From the NCBI GenBank assembly GCA_024180945.1, contig JAKSGN010000006.1, positions 930,001 through 994,000 of the forward strand: a stretch of 64,000 bases of DNA, in the 5' to 3' direction. Below the pieces are notes generated by a model, which worked only from the letters and a program-made list of their open reading frames with translations, searched no databases and had not been told where the DNA came from. The position numbers and the translations under genes were made by a program. This DNA comes from Macrophomina tecta. Lineage: Eukaryota > Ascomycota > Dothideomycetes > Botryosphaeriales > Botryosphaeriaceae. Shown in pieces: positions 1-10,304 of the stretch (positions are counted from its first letter, which is position 1; the number at the start of each line of letters is the position of its first letter).

Positions 1-3000
1 GGTTCGCCCAACACGATGTGCAAGTCCGCAGACGCGTTTTCGACCATCTTGGTGGATTCCTGCCCTTCTTGGCTGAAGAAGGCGAAGTGGGCGAAGATGC
101 CGTCAGCTGCCCGGCGGATGCCCGTCAGGGACGCCAGCGTCTCCACGCCGTTGCCGCCCTCCTCCATCGTCAAGGCCGAGCCGATGATGACGTCCTTGAG
201 CTCGATGAGGCTGATGGGCTCGCTCGCAAACAGCTGCCTCGCCGCTTCCAGCGCGGTCGAGATGTAGCCTGCGCCGGGAAACACGATCTGGCCCTGGACC
301 TGGTGGTCCTTCAGCCAGGGCACCTCGCGCGGGCTGAGGCGGTTCCGCCAGCGGACTTCCGTGGCACTGTTGTCGACGGCCCTGGTGCCGAGCAGCTCGT
401 GTGGCGGCGTGCTCTCGGTGCGGATGGCCTTGGAGATGCGAGACTCCCAGAAGTACGAGCGGTCGTGGTCCCAGCAGTACGACGGAAGGCCGGCCAGCAG
501 GCGCGGCCGCGGGCCTGCGGACGCAAAGGCCTCGTAGGACGCGGTGTCGACGGCGGCGCAGCCCAGGGACGACCAGAGAGCGCCCAGGCACTCGGCCAGC
601 GCCTCGACGGCGTGCTTGCCCCGCTGCAGCGTCCCGGTGTACGGCACCTTCTCGCCGGCCACGTCCTGGATGGTCTGGCTGGCAGGCCCCTTCAGAGCCG
701 GGTGCGGACCGACCTCGATGACGTGGTCGAAGGGCCCCTTCTCGCTCAGCGCGGTGGCCAGCGCCTGCGAGAACAGGACGGGCCGCACCATGTTGCTGCT
801 CCAGTACGCGTCGCGCAGCGAGTCGGGCACGTTGCCGACGTCGTCCTCATACACGCTGGAGATCCAGGCGCACTGCGTGCCGCGCTGCGCCTCGTCGTGG
901 ATCTGGATGCCGCAGCTCTGGAGCGAGCCGACGTAGGGCTCGGCGCAGGGGAGCATGTGGTGCGAGTGGTAGGCCTTGTCGACCTTGAGCAGCCGCGCGA
1001 ACTTCTTCTCGACGTCGAACACGTCCTTGGCCTCCTGGATGGCGTCGGCGTCGCCCGAGAGCGTGACGCTGGAGCTCGAGTTGCTGGCCGCCACGCACAG
1101 CCGGCCCTCGAGCGTGTCCAGCGCGCACAGCTCCTGCGCGTCCTCGAACGAGGTGCCCGCCGCCATCATGGCGCCCGCCTGGCCCGCGGGCCCGCGCGCG
1201 CGGTGCAGGTGGAAGCCGCGGTAGTAGGCGATGCGGATGGCGTCTGCGGCGGACAGGTACCCAGCAGCGAACGCCGCCGCGATCTCTCCGGACGAGTGGC
1301 CGACGACGGCGGCGAACCGCACCCCGGCGCTGCGCAGCAGCGTGACCAGCATGACCTGCACGGCGGTGCAAAGCGGCTGCGACAGCTCGGCTTCGTTGAT
1401 GCGCGACCTGTCCGCAGGCGCCAGCAGTTCGTCTACCAGCGACCAGGAAGGCTGGTCCTCGACCGGGAGGGCCCCCAGGCTCTGCTCGAGCTCCTCCAGC
1501 ACCGCTCTGGCGGCCGGCGATGACTCGACCAGCTCGGCGCCCATGCGTGCCCACTGGGCTCCCTGGCCCGTGAAAACGCCCAGGATGCGTGCCTGGGATG
1601 TCAGCGACCGCGCCGCCGTCTCGTCGCCGACCTTTTCTTCCTTGCCGCGGGCCTCCAGCTTCGACGCGAGCGCCTCGTGCGATGCCGCCGAGATAACAGC
1701 CCGCTTCTGGAGCGTAGACCGGCGCGCGGCTAAGGTGAAGGCGAGGTCGCGGAGGTTCACTTCCTCGTTCTCACGCAAGTATTGCGCGTATGTGTTTAGA
1801 AGAGCGGCCAGGGCTCGGTCTGAAGACGCGGAAAAGGTGAAGGGCGAAAAGACGGGAAGGCTTAGGGGCTGTGGCGCTGGCGTGTCGGGCTCGTAGCTCT
1901 CGATGATTGCGTGCGCGTTGGCTCCGCCAAAGCCAAAGCTGTTGATGCTCACACGGCGGGGCGCTCCGGGCGGCACAGGCGGCCATTCCTGCAGATTTGT
2001 CGGGATCTGGAGATTGGCGTAGAAGGGCTGGACTGCCGGATTCAGCCGGTTGAGGTGCAGGTTGGGCGGAATCTGGCCGTTCTTCATGGCCAGAGAACCC
2101 TTGAGCAACGCCGCCAGGCCGGCCGTGCCCTCGGTGTGGCCGATGACAGTCTTGATGGATCCCACATACAGCTTGGGATCCTCGGGCTGTCTGTTGAAGC
2201 CTAGGTCCTGGCCGAAGAAGGCGGTGCTGATGGCTTCGGCTTCCACAGGGTCACCAGCCGGCGTGCCCGTGCCGTGAGCCTCAAAATATTGAGGCCTGTC
2301 GTTGGGATTGCGCAGATCAAGGCCAGCACGCTGGTAGGTGGCGCGGATCAGCTCTGCTTGAGCGATGGGACTGGGCATGGTGATTCCTGGTGGCAGCGGT
2401 AAGCGTTGGCATCATGAACAAACAACTCCTGGTACCGCACCCGTGCAAAAGTCAGGGCGCACGGACGTGCACGAGTCAAAACAACAACGTACCCTCTTCA
2501 TCCCTTGCCTCATTACACCACCATGCAGCGCATCTTTGGACGCGAAATTTCAGGCAATGCTAGGCAAAGGCATCAGCTTTCACATAATCAACGAGTTTCG
2601 GTTATTACACAATCGCAAGATGGTAAATCTGGGCGTCAAATTGCCCGTGAGACTCGCTTCTCAGAACACGCAATTAGGAGCTGCATCAACCACTACAATA
2701 CGACTGGCCAGATTGATCTAACACCTCGTACTGGCCGTCCCCCCAAAGTCAGCCTTCGCACGGAGCGCCAGATTATTCGTTTTGTTAACCGGTTCCCAAA
2801 ACTTAAGCACAGCCAGGTGATTAAGCAACTCCAGTTATCTATCCATAAAGATACGCTCAGGCGTATTCTACGCAAGAACCATATTACCAAATGGCGTGCA
2901 AAGAATCGGCCTTGGATCTCTCAAGCGAATGCCCGCATTCGGTACCAATATGCAAAGAAATACCGGTATAAGAGCTGGAGATGGTGGATGAGGGTTACGT

Positions 3001-4685
3001 TCGGTAATGAGTGCTCAGTTGAGCAGGGCTCTGGCCACGCACCAAGCTGGGTTTTCCGTACGCCTGGCCAGCAAAAGTGGGACCAAAGCCGGCTTAATAC
3101 ACGGCCACTTGGCAAGAAGGCAAGATGTATGGTATGGGGTGGCTTTTCAGGCCAGCTAGGGGTGTCTGATTTACACGTTATAGAGCGTGATTTGGACTCT
3201 CCTAGGCAAGGCTATACTGCCAAATCCTATATCAAAGTACTGGAGGAATAGGTACCAAGAAACTACGACTATAGTATATACTGGTTACAAGATGGTGCTG
3301 GTATTTATCGGGCGAACCGGGTGAAGAAATGGCTGCGTGATCACCAAATTAGGTGCATTACTCACCCCCTATATTCGCCTGATCTAAACCTCCAGGAATA
3401 CCTTTGGTGGCCACTAAAGATGAAGCTTCAAGAGATTGCGCCATTTATTGAGCTTGAGAAGAATCCTGAGCGCGTGGAGGCGTTACTAGCTGAGTGGTTA
3501 CCTAGGGCATACGCATTGGTGGAAAAACCAAGCCTTAAAGCGCTTTGTAAAAGTATGCCACAACGGCTTGTAGATGTTATTCAAGCTGGTGGCTATCAAA
3601 CTCGCTGGTAGCCTAGCTTTATAAAGAATCAACTCTTACTGCATTTGAGCAACTCCTTGTTGAATAATACGACTCCAAAGTATTGGTGTTGGTGGCAGGA
3701 TAATTAGCGTCTTGGCCGTGCGCCCTGACTTTTGCACGGGTGCGGTAGGTCTTCGACCTCAAGCTTCCCAAAAAAAAAAACACCTGTGTGGGCTACAATC
3801 AGGCATCCAGGTATGCACATGGAGCGTACTTACCCTTCGTACGACCGTCTTGATTGAATCCCGTTTCTCTGATGATACACTCGATGTGGTCTCCGTCTGC
3901 AATGGCAGCACTGAGCGTCTTCATGACAACCGCAGCAAATCCCTCGCCGCGTGCATAGCCGTCGGCAGCTTCGTCCCACATGCGCGACCGCCCATTGGGG
4001 GATAACATCTTCAGCTTGCTTTCAGCCACATACTGGGCAGGGCCAAGCAGAAGGTTAGTGCCGCAGGCCACTGCCACAGGCGTCTCGCCCACCCTGAGAC
4101 TCTGCACTGCTTGGTGGACGGCAACCAAACTAGACGAACACGCAGTATCGATTGTGACCGAGGGTCCGTGCCAGTCGAAGAAATAGGAGATTCTGTTGGA
4201 GAGAATGCTGCGCGCGGTGCCGGGGGCGAAGTAGGTCGGAAAGGTGTCGAGGTCGTTTCCTATCAGCTCTGCGTAGTCCACGCCCATGTTACCAACGAAG
4301 ACGCCAGTCTGGGAGCCCTGGAGATTCTGCATGCCGATTCCGGCACTCTCCAAGCTCTCGTAAACCGTCTCGAGAAGAAGGCGCTGCTGGGGGTCCATGG
4401 CCATTGCTTCGGCGTGCTTGACGCCGTAGAAGTTGGCGTCGAACAGTTTAAGTCTTCCTCCAGCAGGTACGATTCGCGCACGTTGCTTGTCCCATGGTGC
4501 ATGTTGTCCGGGTGGTAGTATCTGTCCACGTTGAATCGCTCCTCCGGGATTTCACGCGCCAGGTCCCGCGGGTTTTTGAGCAGCTCCCACAGCTTTGACG
4601 GGCTGCTTGACCCTCCTGGGAACCGACACCCACTCCCGACAATGGCAATGGGCTCGCTGCCCTTGTGGTTCGGTGCAGATACCAT
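1..4685 (-). CDS. Highly reducing polyketide synthase, N-terminal part (KS-AT-DH), disrupted, runs off left edge
   Basis: This is the 5' part of a large iterative type I PKS. The start ATG is at 4685-4683. The ketosynthase has the active site DTACSSS, EAHGTGT and GHTEGTAG; the acyltransferase follows with GVFTGQGAQ and GHSSGE; the dehydratase begins with the hot-dog His in [10 protein letters not shown] and continues past position 1. Exon 1 is 4685-3834 and exon 2 is 2386-1. The intron (3833-2387) has donor GTAAGT and acceptor CACCAG, and it contains a whole Tc1 transposon. Around 4447-4450 one base is missing between EEDL and LFDANFYG, which shifts the frame; restoring one base would also make the exon phase fit. 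The KS resembles those of PKS-NRPS hybrids, and the neighbours (trans-ER, Diels-Alderase, hydrolase) point to a cytochalasan-type product. Whether an NRPS module follows cannot be seen. The gene is probably non-functional if the frameshift is real. Confidence 0.9.
2435..2464 (+). repeat. Left terminal inverted repeat of Tc1 element
   Basis: Thirty bases that match the reverse complement of 3716-3745 without mismatch; preceded by TA. Confidence 0.93.
2523..3611 (+). pseudogene. Tc1-type transposase (DD34E), inactivated
   Basis: The reading frame from ATG 2523 begins with an HTH region ([18 protein letters not shown]), then TPRTGRPPK, then a DDE domain. The second catalytic Asp is in WLQDGAG and the Glu in [11 protein letters not shown]; exactly 34 residues separate them, the Tc1 hallmark. 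Two lesions are visible. A TAG stop at 3249-3251 splits the protein after KVLEE, with the same frame continuing VPRNYDYS to the stop at 3611. The position of the first catalytic Asp reads GNECS, where the family normally has SDECS. Both changes fit C-to-T or G-to-A changes at CpA/TpG, as made by repeat-induced point mutation; this origin is inferred. Confidence 0.88.
3716..3745 (-). repeat. Right terminal inverted repeat of Tc1 element
   Basis: Thirty bases that are the exact inverse of 2435-2464; followed by TA. Confidence 0.93.
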
Positions 4686-4686
4686 G

Positions 4687-4711
4687 TTTTTTTTTTTTTT
4701 TTTTTTTTTTT
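4687..4711 (+). repeat. T25 tract next to the PKS start codon
   Basis: Twenty-five T on the plus strand, so the PKS mRNA would carry an A25 run one base upstream of its AUG (context AAACATGG). The run is prone to slippage and to sequencing error. Confidence 0.9.
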
Positions 4712-4939
4712 GTTTTTCCACTCTCGTCGATCACGGTAAAGGAGAGACCGGGTATCAGTGGATCGGGGTGTGCGAGATCGAAACGAGTGTAGGAGTAATG
4801 ACTGTCGTTGAGGACCTTGGAATGGGTACCGCCAAGACGAAGAGTGGTAGAGGGCGTCAGGTTGAAGGCGACAAGGATCTGGAAATACTGGGCAGTGAAT
4901 GGATGCCCTAGGTTTTAAGGCGGGCTCAGGTGATACGGT

Positions 4940-4949
4940 CGGACTACCG
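4940..4949. promoter_or_regulatory. CGG-N4-CCG motif, PKS promoter
   Basis: TCGGACTACCGT: two inverted CGG half-sites four bases apart, about 255 bp upstream of the PKS ATG. Zn2Cys6 dimers commonly bind such sites. The same motif recurs in other promoters of this cluster. Confidence 0.5.
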
Positions 4950-5411
4950 TGAGCTCGGACAGGGATCCCGGCGCGGCCAGGCCGAACCACGCATTATTGA
5001 CACTCGGCAGGCTTCGGCTCTGTATGCATTAGGTTAGTGCTAAAGCGTGAATGAGGCATATTCCGTTACCAGTAGCAGCTAGGGACCAGTGGAGAAAGAT
5101 GTGGCAACTGCGTAAGCTCCAACAACAAACAGCGCGGGGACAATAGCCAATAGCTGTAAAGGTCCATATGAAGCGTGGCGAGCTATAGTAGCATTTCCGT
5201 TCCAATGTTGAATCGACGAACCGTAGGAAATTAAAACAGCTATACAAATGCAATTTGTTTGCCGTTGCTATGCACTTACGTCCGGGCGATCGCTTCGACC
5301 CCCCATGGCCTACTTGTTCTGGAAAGAGGGATACAAATTCTTGTATGCATTTGGCCCGACCGGATATGTTCGGCGAAAGGCAATCAAACAGGTGCATATC
5401 TTGTCTTTTAC

Positions 5412-6550
5412 TCAATCCAATCTGACTACCAGCTTTTGGGCCGAAATCTCCTTCCTCCTCAACATATCCAGCCCCTCCAAGATTCCATCAAAGCGACCAT
5501 CCAGCACCCGTATCGGATGTGGCCGCAGCTTATGAGCATCAATAAGACGCTGGATGCTCTTGTAGCACTCCACTCCCCAATCATGCAACTCGTCGTCAGC
5601 AGGTTTGCCCCACGCATCACTCAATGCTGTGGTGCCTTTTCCGTGAATCACCGCCCCCATGACCATGTCTCGCTTGATTGTTTTCTTTTCCTCAATTTCT
5701 TGGTATTTCTCCAGAGCCGTGTATCTCCCCCCGACTCGGCCCATGGCCTGGTCGCAGAGAGCCATGGTTCTCACCTCGCCGAACGGATCTAATACGTATC
5801 TGAGGCAGTTCCGCGTCAACTTTTTGATATCTTCGGCACAAGTTGGCGAGTTGTAGTCAAAAACGCCATCGGCCCCGTACGACTTGACGAGATCGAAGTT
5901 CTTCGGCGAGCATGTTGTGATAGCCCTGTGCCCGAGGCTTGAAAAAAGCGTCAGCATCTGCTTGCATAGGGAACTCCTCGAGGTACCTACAGCTTGACCA
6001 TTTGGATGGCCATAGTCCCAATTGACGAAGCGCCGCCCCATATCAGCACGTCGACGGGCTTCTTGGCGGGCTCCTCAAAGGTGCCGGGCAGCTGCAGAGA
6101 ACGGAAGAGGGCAACGCAGCAGGTAGCAATACACGTGCCGCTGAGCCCCGCCGCCTCCTCGAACGACATCCAGTCCGGAATCTTCCAGGTGAACTCGGCA
6201 ACGGCCTTGAGGTACTCGCCGTAGGCTCCCGAGTCCTTGTCGGCCGGGTTGTTGCCGTGGACGGCGGCAAAGACGCGATCACCGATTTTAAACATGCCGT
6301 TCTGGACAACCTCATCGCCCAGCGCTACAACCGTGCCGGCCCAGTCGCATCCGTTGTGGGTCCCAGGAGAAGGAAATCTTCTGGGCATCTTGAAGTCGCA
6401 CGGGTTTAGGGCCACGGCCGCTGTTTTGACGAGTATGTGGCCCGGCTCCATCTTGGGGAGTGGCAGGTTCGGTGTGATTTTGGTGACTCCGCCTTCATGC
6501 TGGATGATGGCAGTGTGCGTCTCTGGGATCGCGGGTTCGGTGACAGCCAT
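5412..6550 (-). CDS. Trans-acting enoyl reductase of the PKS (MDR family)
   Basis: A 361-residue zinc-free medium-chain dehydrogenase, close in length to LovC/TenC-type partners (about 360). These reduce the enoyl chain for HR-PKSs whose own ER is inactive. Exons are 6550-5991 and 5937-5412; the 53-bp intron has GTAGGT, branch GCTGAC and acceptor CAAG. Splicing gives VKLLGHRAITTCS across the junction, a typical Rossmann segment. Visible motifs are the GroES-like start (LVKTAAVALNPCDFK), HNGCDWAGTVV, the nucleotide-binding WGGASSIGTMAIQ and SPKNFDLVKSYGAD. It shares a 350-bp bidirectional promoter with the Diels-Alderase gene. NADPH use is expected from the family. Homologues are ccsC and pyiC of cytochalasan clusters. 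Confidence 0.9.
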
Positions 6551-6900
6551 TGTGCGCGAAGTTCTGGGTCGGGAATGGTGGCTGTGGCTGATGGAGGTTG
6601 CTGGGTTGGATTGCTGAATGGAATGACGACCGTTAACTTCACCTGCTCCGCGGAACTCAAGGGCAGCCCTGAGAGACTAGACAAACTTCACAACCGAGCT
6701 GGTGTTGCTATCCTGAGCAGAGGCAAGCCTCAACACCTCCATCGGGCCGTCCATCGGAGAAAGCCAAGCCAAGCCTGACCGAGAGGCCGGCAGGCCGATG
6801 ATCGGCATCCCGAAGCCGGCGCTGCCGATGACTATTTGGAAGGTGGACTGTCTGCTTGCCGCTGCTCTATTCCCGGTGCTGAAAGAATCTTTGCCTCAGC
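6551..6900. promoter_or_regulatory. Bidirectional promoter, ER / Diels-Alderase
   Basis: A 350-bp divergent spacer. It carries two CGG-N4-CCG palindromes in tandem (6788-6797 and 6803-6812), about 90-105 bp upstream of the Diels-Alderase ATG and about 240-260 bp upstream of the ER ATG. Confidence 0.65.
6788..6812. promoter_or_regulatory. Tandem CGG-N4-CCG motifs
   Basis: CCGGCAGGCCGA followed after a few bases by TCGGCATCCCGA. This is the only cluster promoter with two copies, and it serves two genes. Confidence 0.55.
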
Positions 6901-8139
6901 ATGCGTCTCCAACAACTGGCTCTGTTCGCCCCTTTCCTCCCCTCAGCTGCAAGATGCTGGGACTACGGATGGCCCTCGGACTGGCAAGACCACTGGCCAG
7001 CCGAATGGCAGCAGTCCGTCTCTGATGGTTGCACCGTCAGCCACTTGACTGCCTACGAGATGGAGAAGGGCCGCAAGCCCGTCTACTTCTCCACCGGCTC
7101 GCTCGATGATCCCGAGGCACCCAAGATGCTCCCCCTCAACTCCACCGGCGGCGAGCAGTGGGAATTCGACGGAGTGTCAGAGGACGGGTTGATGACCTTC
7201 TGCTTCGGCTTCTACCGCGACCCCAACTACGCCATCCTGGGCACCGGCAACCTGCGTCTCTCCGCAGAGTTCGCCCGCCCGGATGGGACTCGCTTCGTCC
7301 GCGTCGACTATCCCACCGATTCCATTGTCGAGTCGTGCCCCCACGGCACGCGCGGCATCTGGAAGACCAAGGATTACAGCTACACCTTCGAAATCTCGAA
7401 GGACATGAGCGTTGCCCGCATCGGCGTTGATACAGACGACCTCAAAGGGAACGTCCTACTCAAGTCCGTGTCCGCCCCTCGCTACCCCGACGGCTCTCTG
7501 TTTCCCAAGGAAAATGTCTCGACGGAGGTGGTGCCCTACTTCCGGTGGATCGAGCCGATCCCCGTCGGCGAAGTGTTTGTGGACATGGAGATGGAAGGCA
7601 AGCCATACCAGTTCACTGGCGTGGGTGGCCACGAGCGGCTGTGGACGGCATTCAGCTGGTTCACCTGTCTGCGCAACATGTCGGCCATCCGTGTCCTGGC
7701 CGGCCCCTACGCGCTGACGCACGTCAGCTGGGGCTCGGCCATCGATCCGGACATCTACCGGCCCTCGGTGGTGCTGTGGGAGAACGGCGAGCTGGTCTTC
7801 TCGACCACGCGCGACTCGCCCTCCGACACCGAGGACTACGCCGTCATGGACAAAACGTACGGAGGCAAAGTGACGGGCAACCTGAAAGACAAAGTCACCG
7901 GCTTCGAGCTCGTCCTCGTCTCGCCGGGCTCCAAGCGGCAGTGGAGCTTCTCCATCACCAACAAGAACGTTGGCTTCGAGTATATGCTTGGCGAGGGCGT
8001 GGGCGGCACCGGCTTCTCCGCCACTGCCGTCGGAGGCCCCATCGGCCTCAAGCAGTACTTCGGTCCTGCTTTCGCCGAGTCTTTGATTTTCCCGCAGAAC
8101 TCGTATCTTTTCAAGCCCAATTACGTCGATCCGGTATGA
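6901..8139 (+). CDS. Lipocalin-fold Diels-Alderase (CcsF/Fsa2-type cyclase)
   Basis: A 412-residue intronless protein of the fungal Diels-Alderase family related to CrtC/lipocalin folds. Members catalyse intramolecular [4+2] cycloadditions of PKS-NRPS products (decalins, cytochalasans). Family-type features are the N-terminal segment WDYGWPSDWQDHWP, the beta-rich core, GVGGHERLWTAFSWF, AGPYALTHVSWGSAID and the C-terminal GVGGTGFSATAVGGP. The first 20 residues (MRLQQLALFAPFLPSAARC) look like a weak signal peptide, so an upstream exon or other start cannot be ruled out. ATG 6901 is the first in-frame ATG. It diverges from the ER gene, which supports joint action on the same polyketide. The substrate is inferred from the cluster: an isoindolone-forming cyclisation. 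Confidence 0.87.
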   Translation: MRLQQLALFAPFLPSAARCWDYGWPSDWQDHWPAEWQQSVSDGCTVSHLTAYEMEKGRKPVYFSTGSLDDPEAPKMLPLNSTGGEQWEFDGVSEDGLMTFCFGFYRDPNYAILGTGNLRLSAEFARPDGTRFVRVDYPTDSIVESCPHGTRGIWKTKDYSYTFEISKDMSVARIGVDTDDLKGNVLLKSVSAPRYPDGSLFPKENVSTEVVPYFRWIEPIPVGEVFVDMEMEGKPYQFTGVGGHERLWTAFSWFTCLRNMSAIRVLAGPYALTHVSWGSAIDPDIYRPSVVLWENGELVFSTTRDSPSDTEDYAVMDKTYGGKVTGNLKDKVTGFELVLVSPGSKRQWSFSITNKNVGFEYMLGEGVGGTGFSATAVGGPIGLKQYFGPAFAESLIFPQNSYLFKPNYVDPV

Positions 8140-8470
8140 AAGACGTTTCTGATGTATAAAAAAAGAGGAACCCCCAGCACTGTGAAAAATGGATTTACTG
8201 TAAATTAGATAGATTGCATGATAAGGACACCTTTGACAGACTTCATCTCATAAAATCAATCTCACTTCGACATTTACACCAGCTCGAAGACCTTGCTTTC
8301 AGTGACGTTTTCACAGTCTCCAGCACATCGTTCACTGTTGTAAAACTGCGTTCTGATTTCTACTAACAACCCAGTAGCTCCATCTCGCGCCGTATATCCT
8401 CTAATTGCTTAAAAATGATGTCCCCCAAAGAGCACTATATGAACGATGAGTCCAAAACAAACGTATCCCG
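8140..8470. terminator. Convergent 3' region, Diels-Alderase / MFS
   Basis: A 331-bp AT-richer spacer between two convergent genes. It must hold both polyadenylation regions. I see no gene or repeat in it. Confidence 0.4.
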
Positions 8471-10304
8471 TCAACTCTTGTCGCCCTGCTGTGCGCCATC
8501 CACATCCGAGCGCACGCCACCAGTCTCAGGAGCAGCTGGCCGGGAAGAAGAAGGGGCCTCTAGCCCGAATTCGGTCGTCTCCAGCTCGCTCCGCAGCTTG
8601 ACCGGCCTCTCCAGGAAGGCAGCCAGGAACGAGGTGCCGGCAAACACCACGCCGACCTGCCAGACGCGCTTCATGCTCTCGCTGTACACCCAAACGACCT
8701 GGCGGCGCGTCTCGGGGTCGGCGAAGGACTGCACGAAGGCAGCGGAGGCGTGCTCGTACGCGCGGCCGTGCCGCAGCTGCTCGCGCGCGGCGGCGTCGGC
8801 GACGGCGCGCCCCAACAGCTGCTCGAAGCGGTTGTTGAAGACGGCGGCCGGAATGGAGACGCCCCAGATAGTGCCGAGGCTGCGCACGAAGGCCCAGGCG
8901 GCGGTGCTGGCCGCAGCGTCGGCGTCGCGCAGCTCGGCCTGCGCCGCGGGCAGCAGCGCGGGCATGACCAGCCCCAGCCCGGCCGCCACCACCAGCTCCA
9001 GCGGCACCCAGGCCGCGGCGGATGCGCCGGGGCCCAGCAGCGAGCAGCAGCCCACCGCCACGGACAGCGTGAAGAAGCCGGCCATGTGGATGGGGCGGAA
9101 GCGCGCGGTCTTTGCGATGACGGCTCCCGCGATGGCGGCGGTGGCTGGGAAGACGAAGACGAGCGGGAGCAGCTGGACGCCGGAGCGCGAGGGGCTGGAG
9201 CCCAGGACGGCCTGGAAGTAGAGCGGGAAGAAGTAGGTGGCCCAGATGGTCAGCACGGCGTGGTTGAAGGAGAGGAAGAAGGCGGCGGCCGAGGTACGGT
9301 TGGCGAACAGCCGCGGCGGCATCACCGGGTGCGGGCACAGCCGCCGCGTCGTCTCAAAGCCGGCGAAGACGACGAGCGCGACAAGCCCGATGGCCAGCAG
9401 GGCGACGATTTTCGGGGCGCTCCAGGGGTATCGCGAACCGCCGTAGGTGAGAACATACTGTATGAGCGTGGTCGAGAAGATGAGGATGCCGTTGCCGATG
9501 AAGTCGATCCGCGCGAGCTGCTCCTTCGTCGAGAATGCGCGCTTGTGCGAGACGCGAAGGAAGATGACCAGGATGGCGAGCGCGAGCCCGCCGAGAGGTA
9601 CGTTGAGGTAGAATATCCATCGCCACGCCCCGCCCTGCGCGAGCGCCCCACCGATCAGGGGTCCGAGGGAGGACATGATGGTGATGAGGGCGAACAGCAA
9701 GCCTATCTTGCTCCCTCTGTCCCGGAGAGGCACGAGATCGCAGATGATGACGTCCACGAGCATGTTGATACCACCCGCACCGATGCCTTGGACGCCGCGC
9801 CCCGCTATGAGCATTCCCGTGCTATGGGCCGCTCCACAGACGATGCTGGCGGCAGTGAATATGGCAATTGAAGAGATCATGAGCCACCGTCTCCCCCAAA
9901 GGTCGGCGAACTGTCCATATAGAGGCTGGAATGCGGCGCTTTGGTCCAAATCTGTCTCAGTCGTGTGCGCGTTCAGAAGCCTTGTCGCGGACGTACCTTG
10001 TCAAGAAGTAGATATTTATGACCCAAATGTACTCTCCTCCGGCTCCCAGCTCAGCCAGGATCGTGGGCAGCGCTGTCGATATGATGGATCCCTCGAGCGC
10101 GCTGAGAAGAGCCGAAAGAGCCAGGCCGGCGAAGATTACCCAAAAGCGCCATGTGTATTGAGGAGATGCCGTACCGTCTTTCTCCTCTTCCACGGCCTCC
10201 AGAGTAACGTCTTGCGTGGGCTGAAGGGCAACTGTGCTGCATTGATCCGTGGCGACTGCCGCGCTATCGGCGCCGCTCGTGTCCTGTGTTGTGGGCCGGC
10301 TCAT
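8471..10304 (-). CDS. MFS transporter, DHA2 (14-TM) drug:H+ antiporter type
   Basis: A 591-residue membrane protein. Exons are 10304-9997 and 9938-8471; the 58-bp intron starts GTACGT and ends AAAG, giving YFLTSAAFQPLYGQ across the junction. The hydrophilic N-terminus (about 55 residues) is followed by the first TM (FWVIFAGLALSALLSALEG). MFS motif A is GQFADLWGRRW; further motifs are AGRGVQGIGAGG and LNVPLGGLAL. About 14 hydrophobic segments are visible, ending in a charged C-tail. Such DHA2 exporters in metabolite clusters usually export the product or protect the producer; the substrate here is inferred only from position. Confidence 0.9.

Larger units (their letters stand above)
2435..3745 (+). 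mobile_element. Tc1/mariner DNA transposon inserted in the PKS intron
   Basis: A 1311-bp element bounded by perfect 30-bp terminal inverted repeats (2435-2464 and 3716-3745, outer end CCGCACCCGTGC). It is flanked on both sides by the dinucleotide TA (2433-2434 and 3746-3747), the target duplication of the Tc1/mariner superfamily. It carries one transposase gene reading opposite to the PKS. Identical repeats suggest a fairly recent insertion, although the transposase is already damaged. Confidence 0.93.
2387..3833 (-). other. PKS intron enlarged by a transposon
   Basis: The intron starts with GTAAGT at 3833 and ends with CACCAG at 2387, with a branch-like GCTTAC 11 bases before the acceptor. 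Splicing joins G to GA and restores Gly in the KS sequence TKG-ITMPSP. Without the transposon and its extra TA the intron would be 134 bp, a normal fungal size; with it the intron is 1447 bp. A short A run (3770-3780, so T on the gene strand) remains from the original intron. Confidence 0.8.
4686..5411. promoter_or_regulatory. PKS upstream region and ER 3' region
   Basis: A 726-bp gap between the PKS start and the ER stop, both genes on minus, so this holds the PKS promoter and ER terminator. I see no gene. Apart from the T25 tract it holds a CGG-N4-CCG palindrome at 4940-4949. Confidence 0.6.

Noticed and set aside
18..1523. 501-codon plus-strand open frame
   Set aside because: It is the shadow of the AT-DH coding on minus; the product is Arg/Gly/Ala-rich with no domain.
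8750..9871. 373-codon plus-strand open frame
   Set aside because: Shadow of the MFS gene, low-complexity product.
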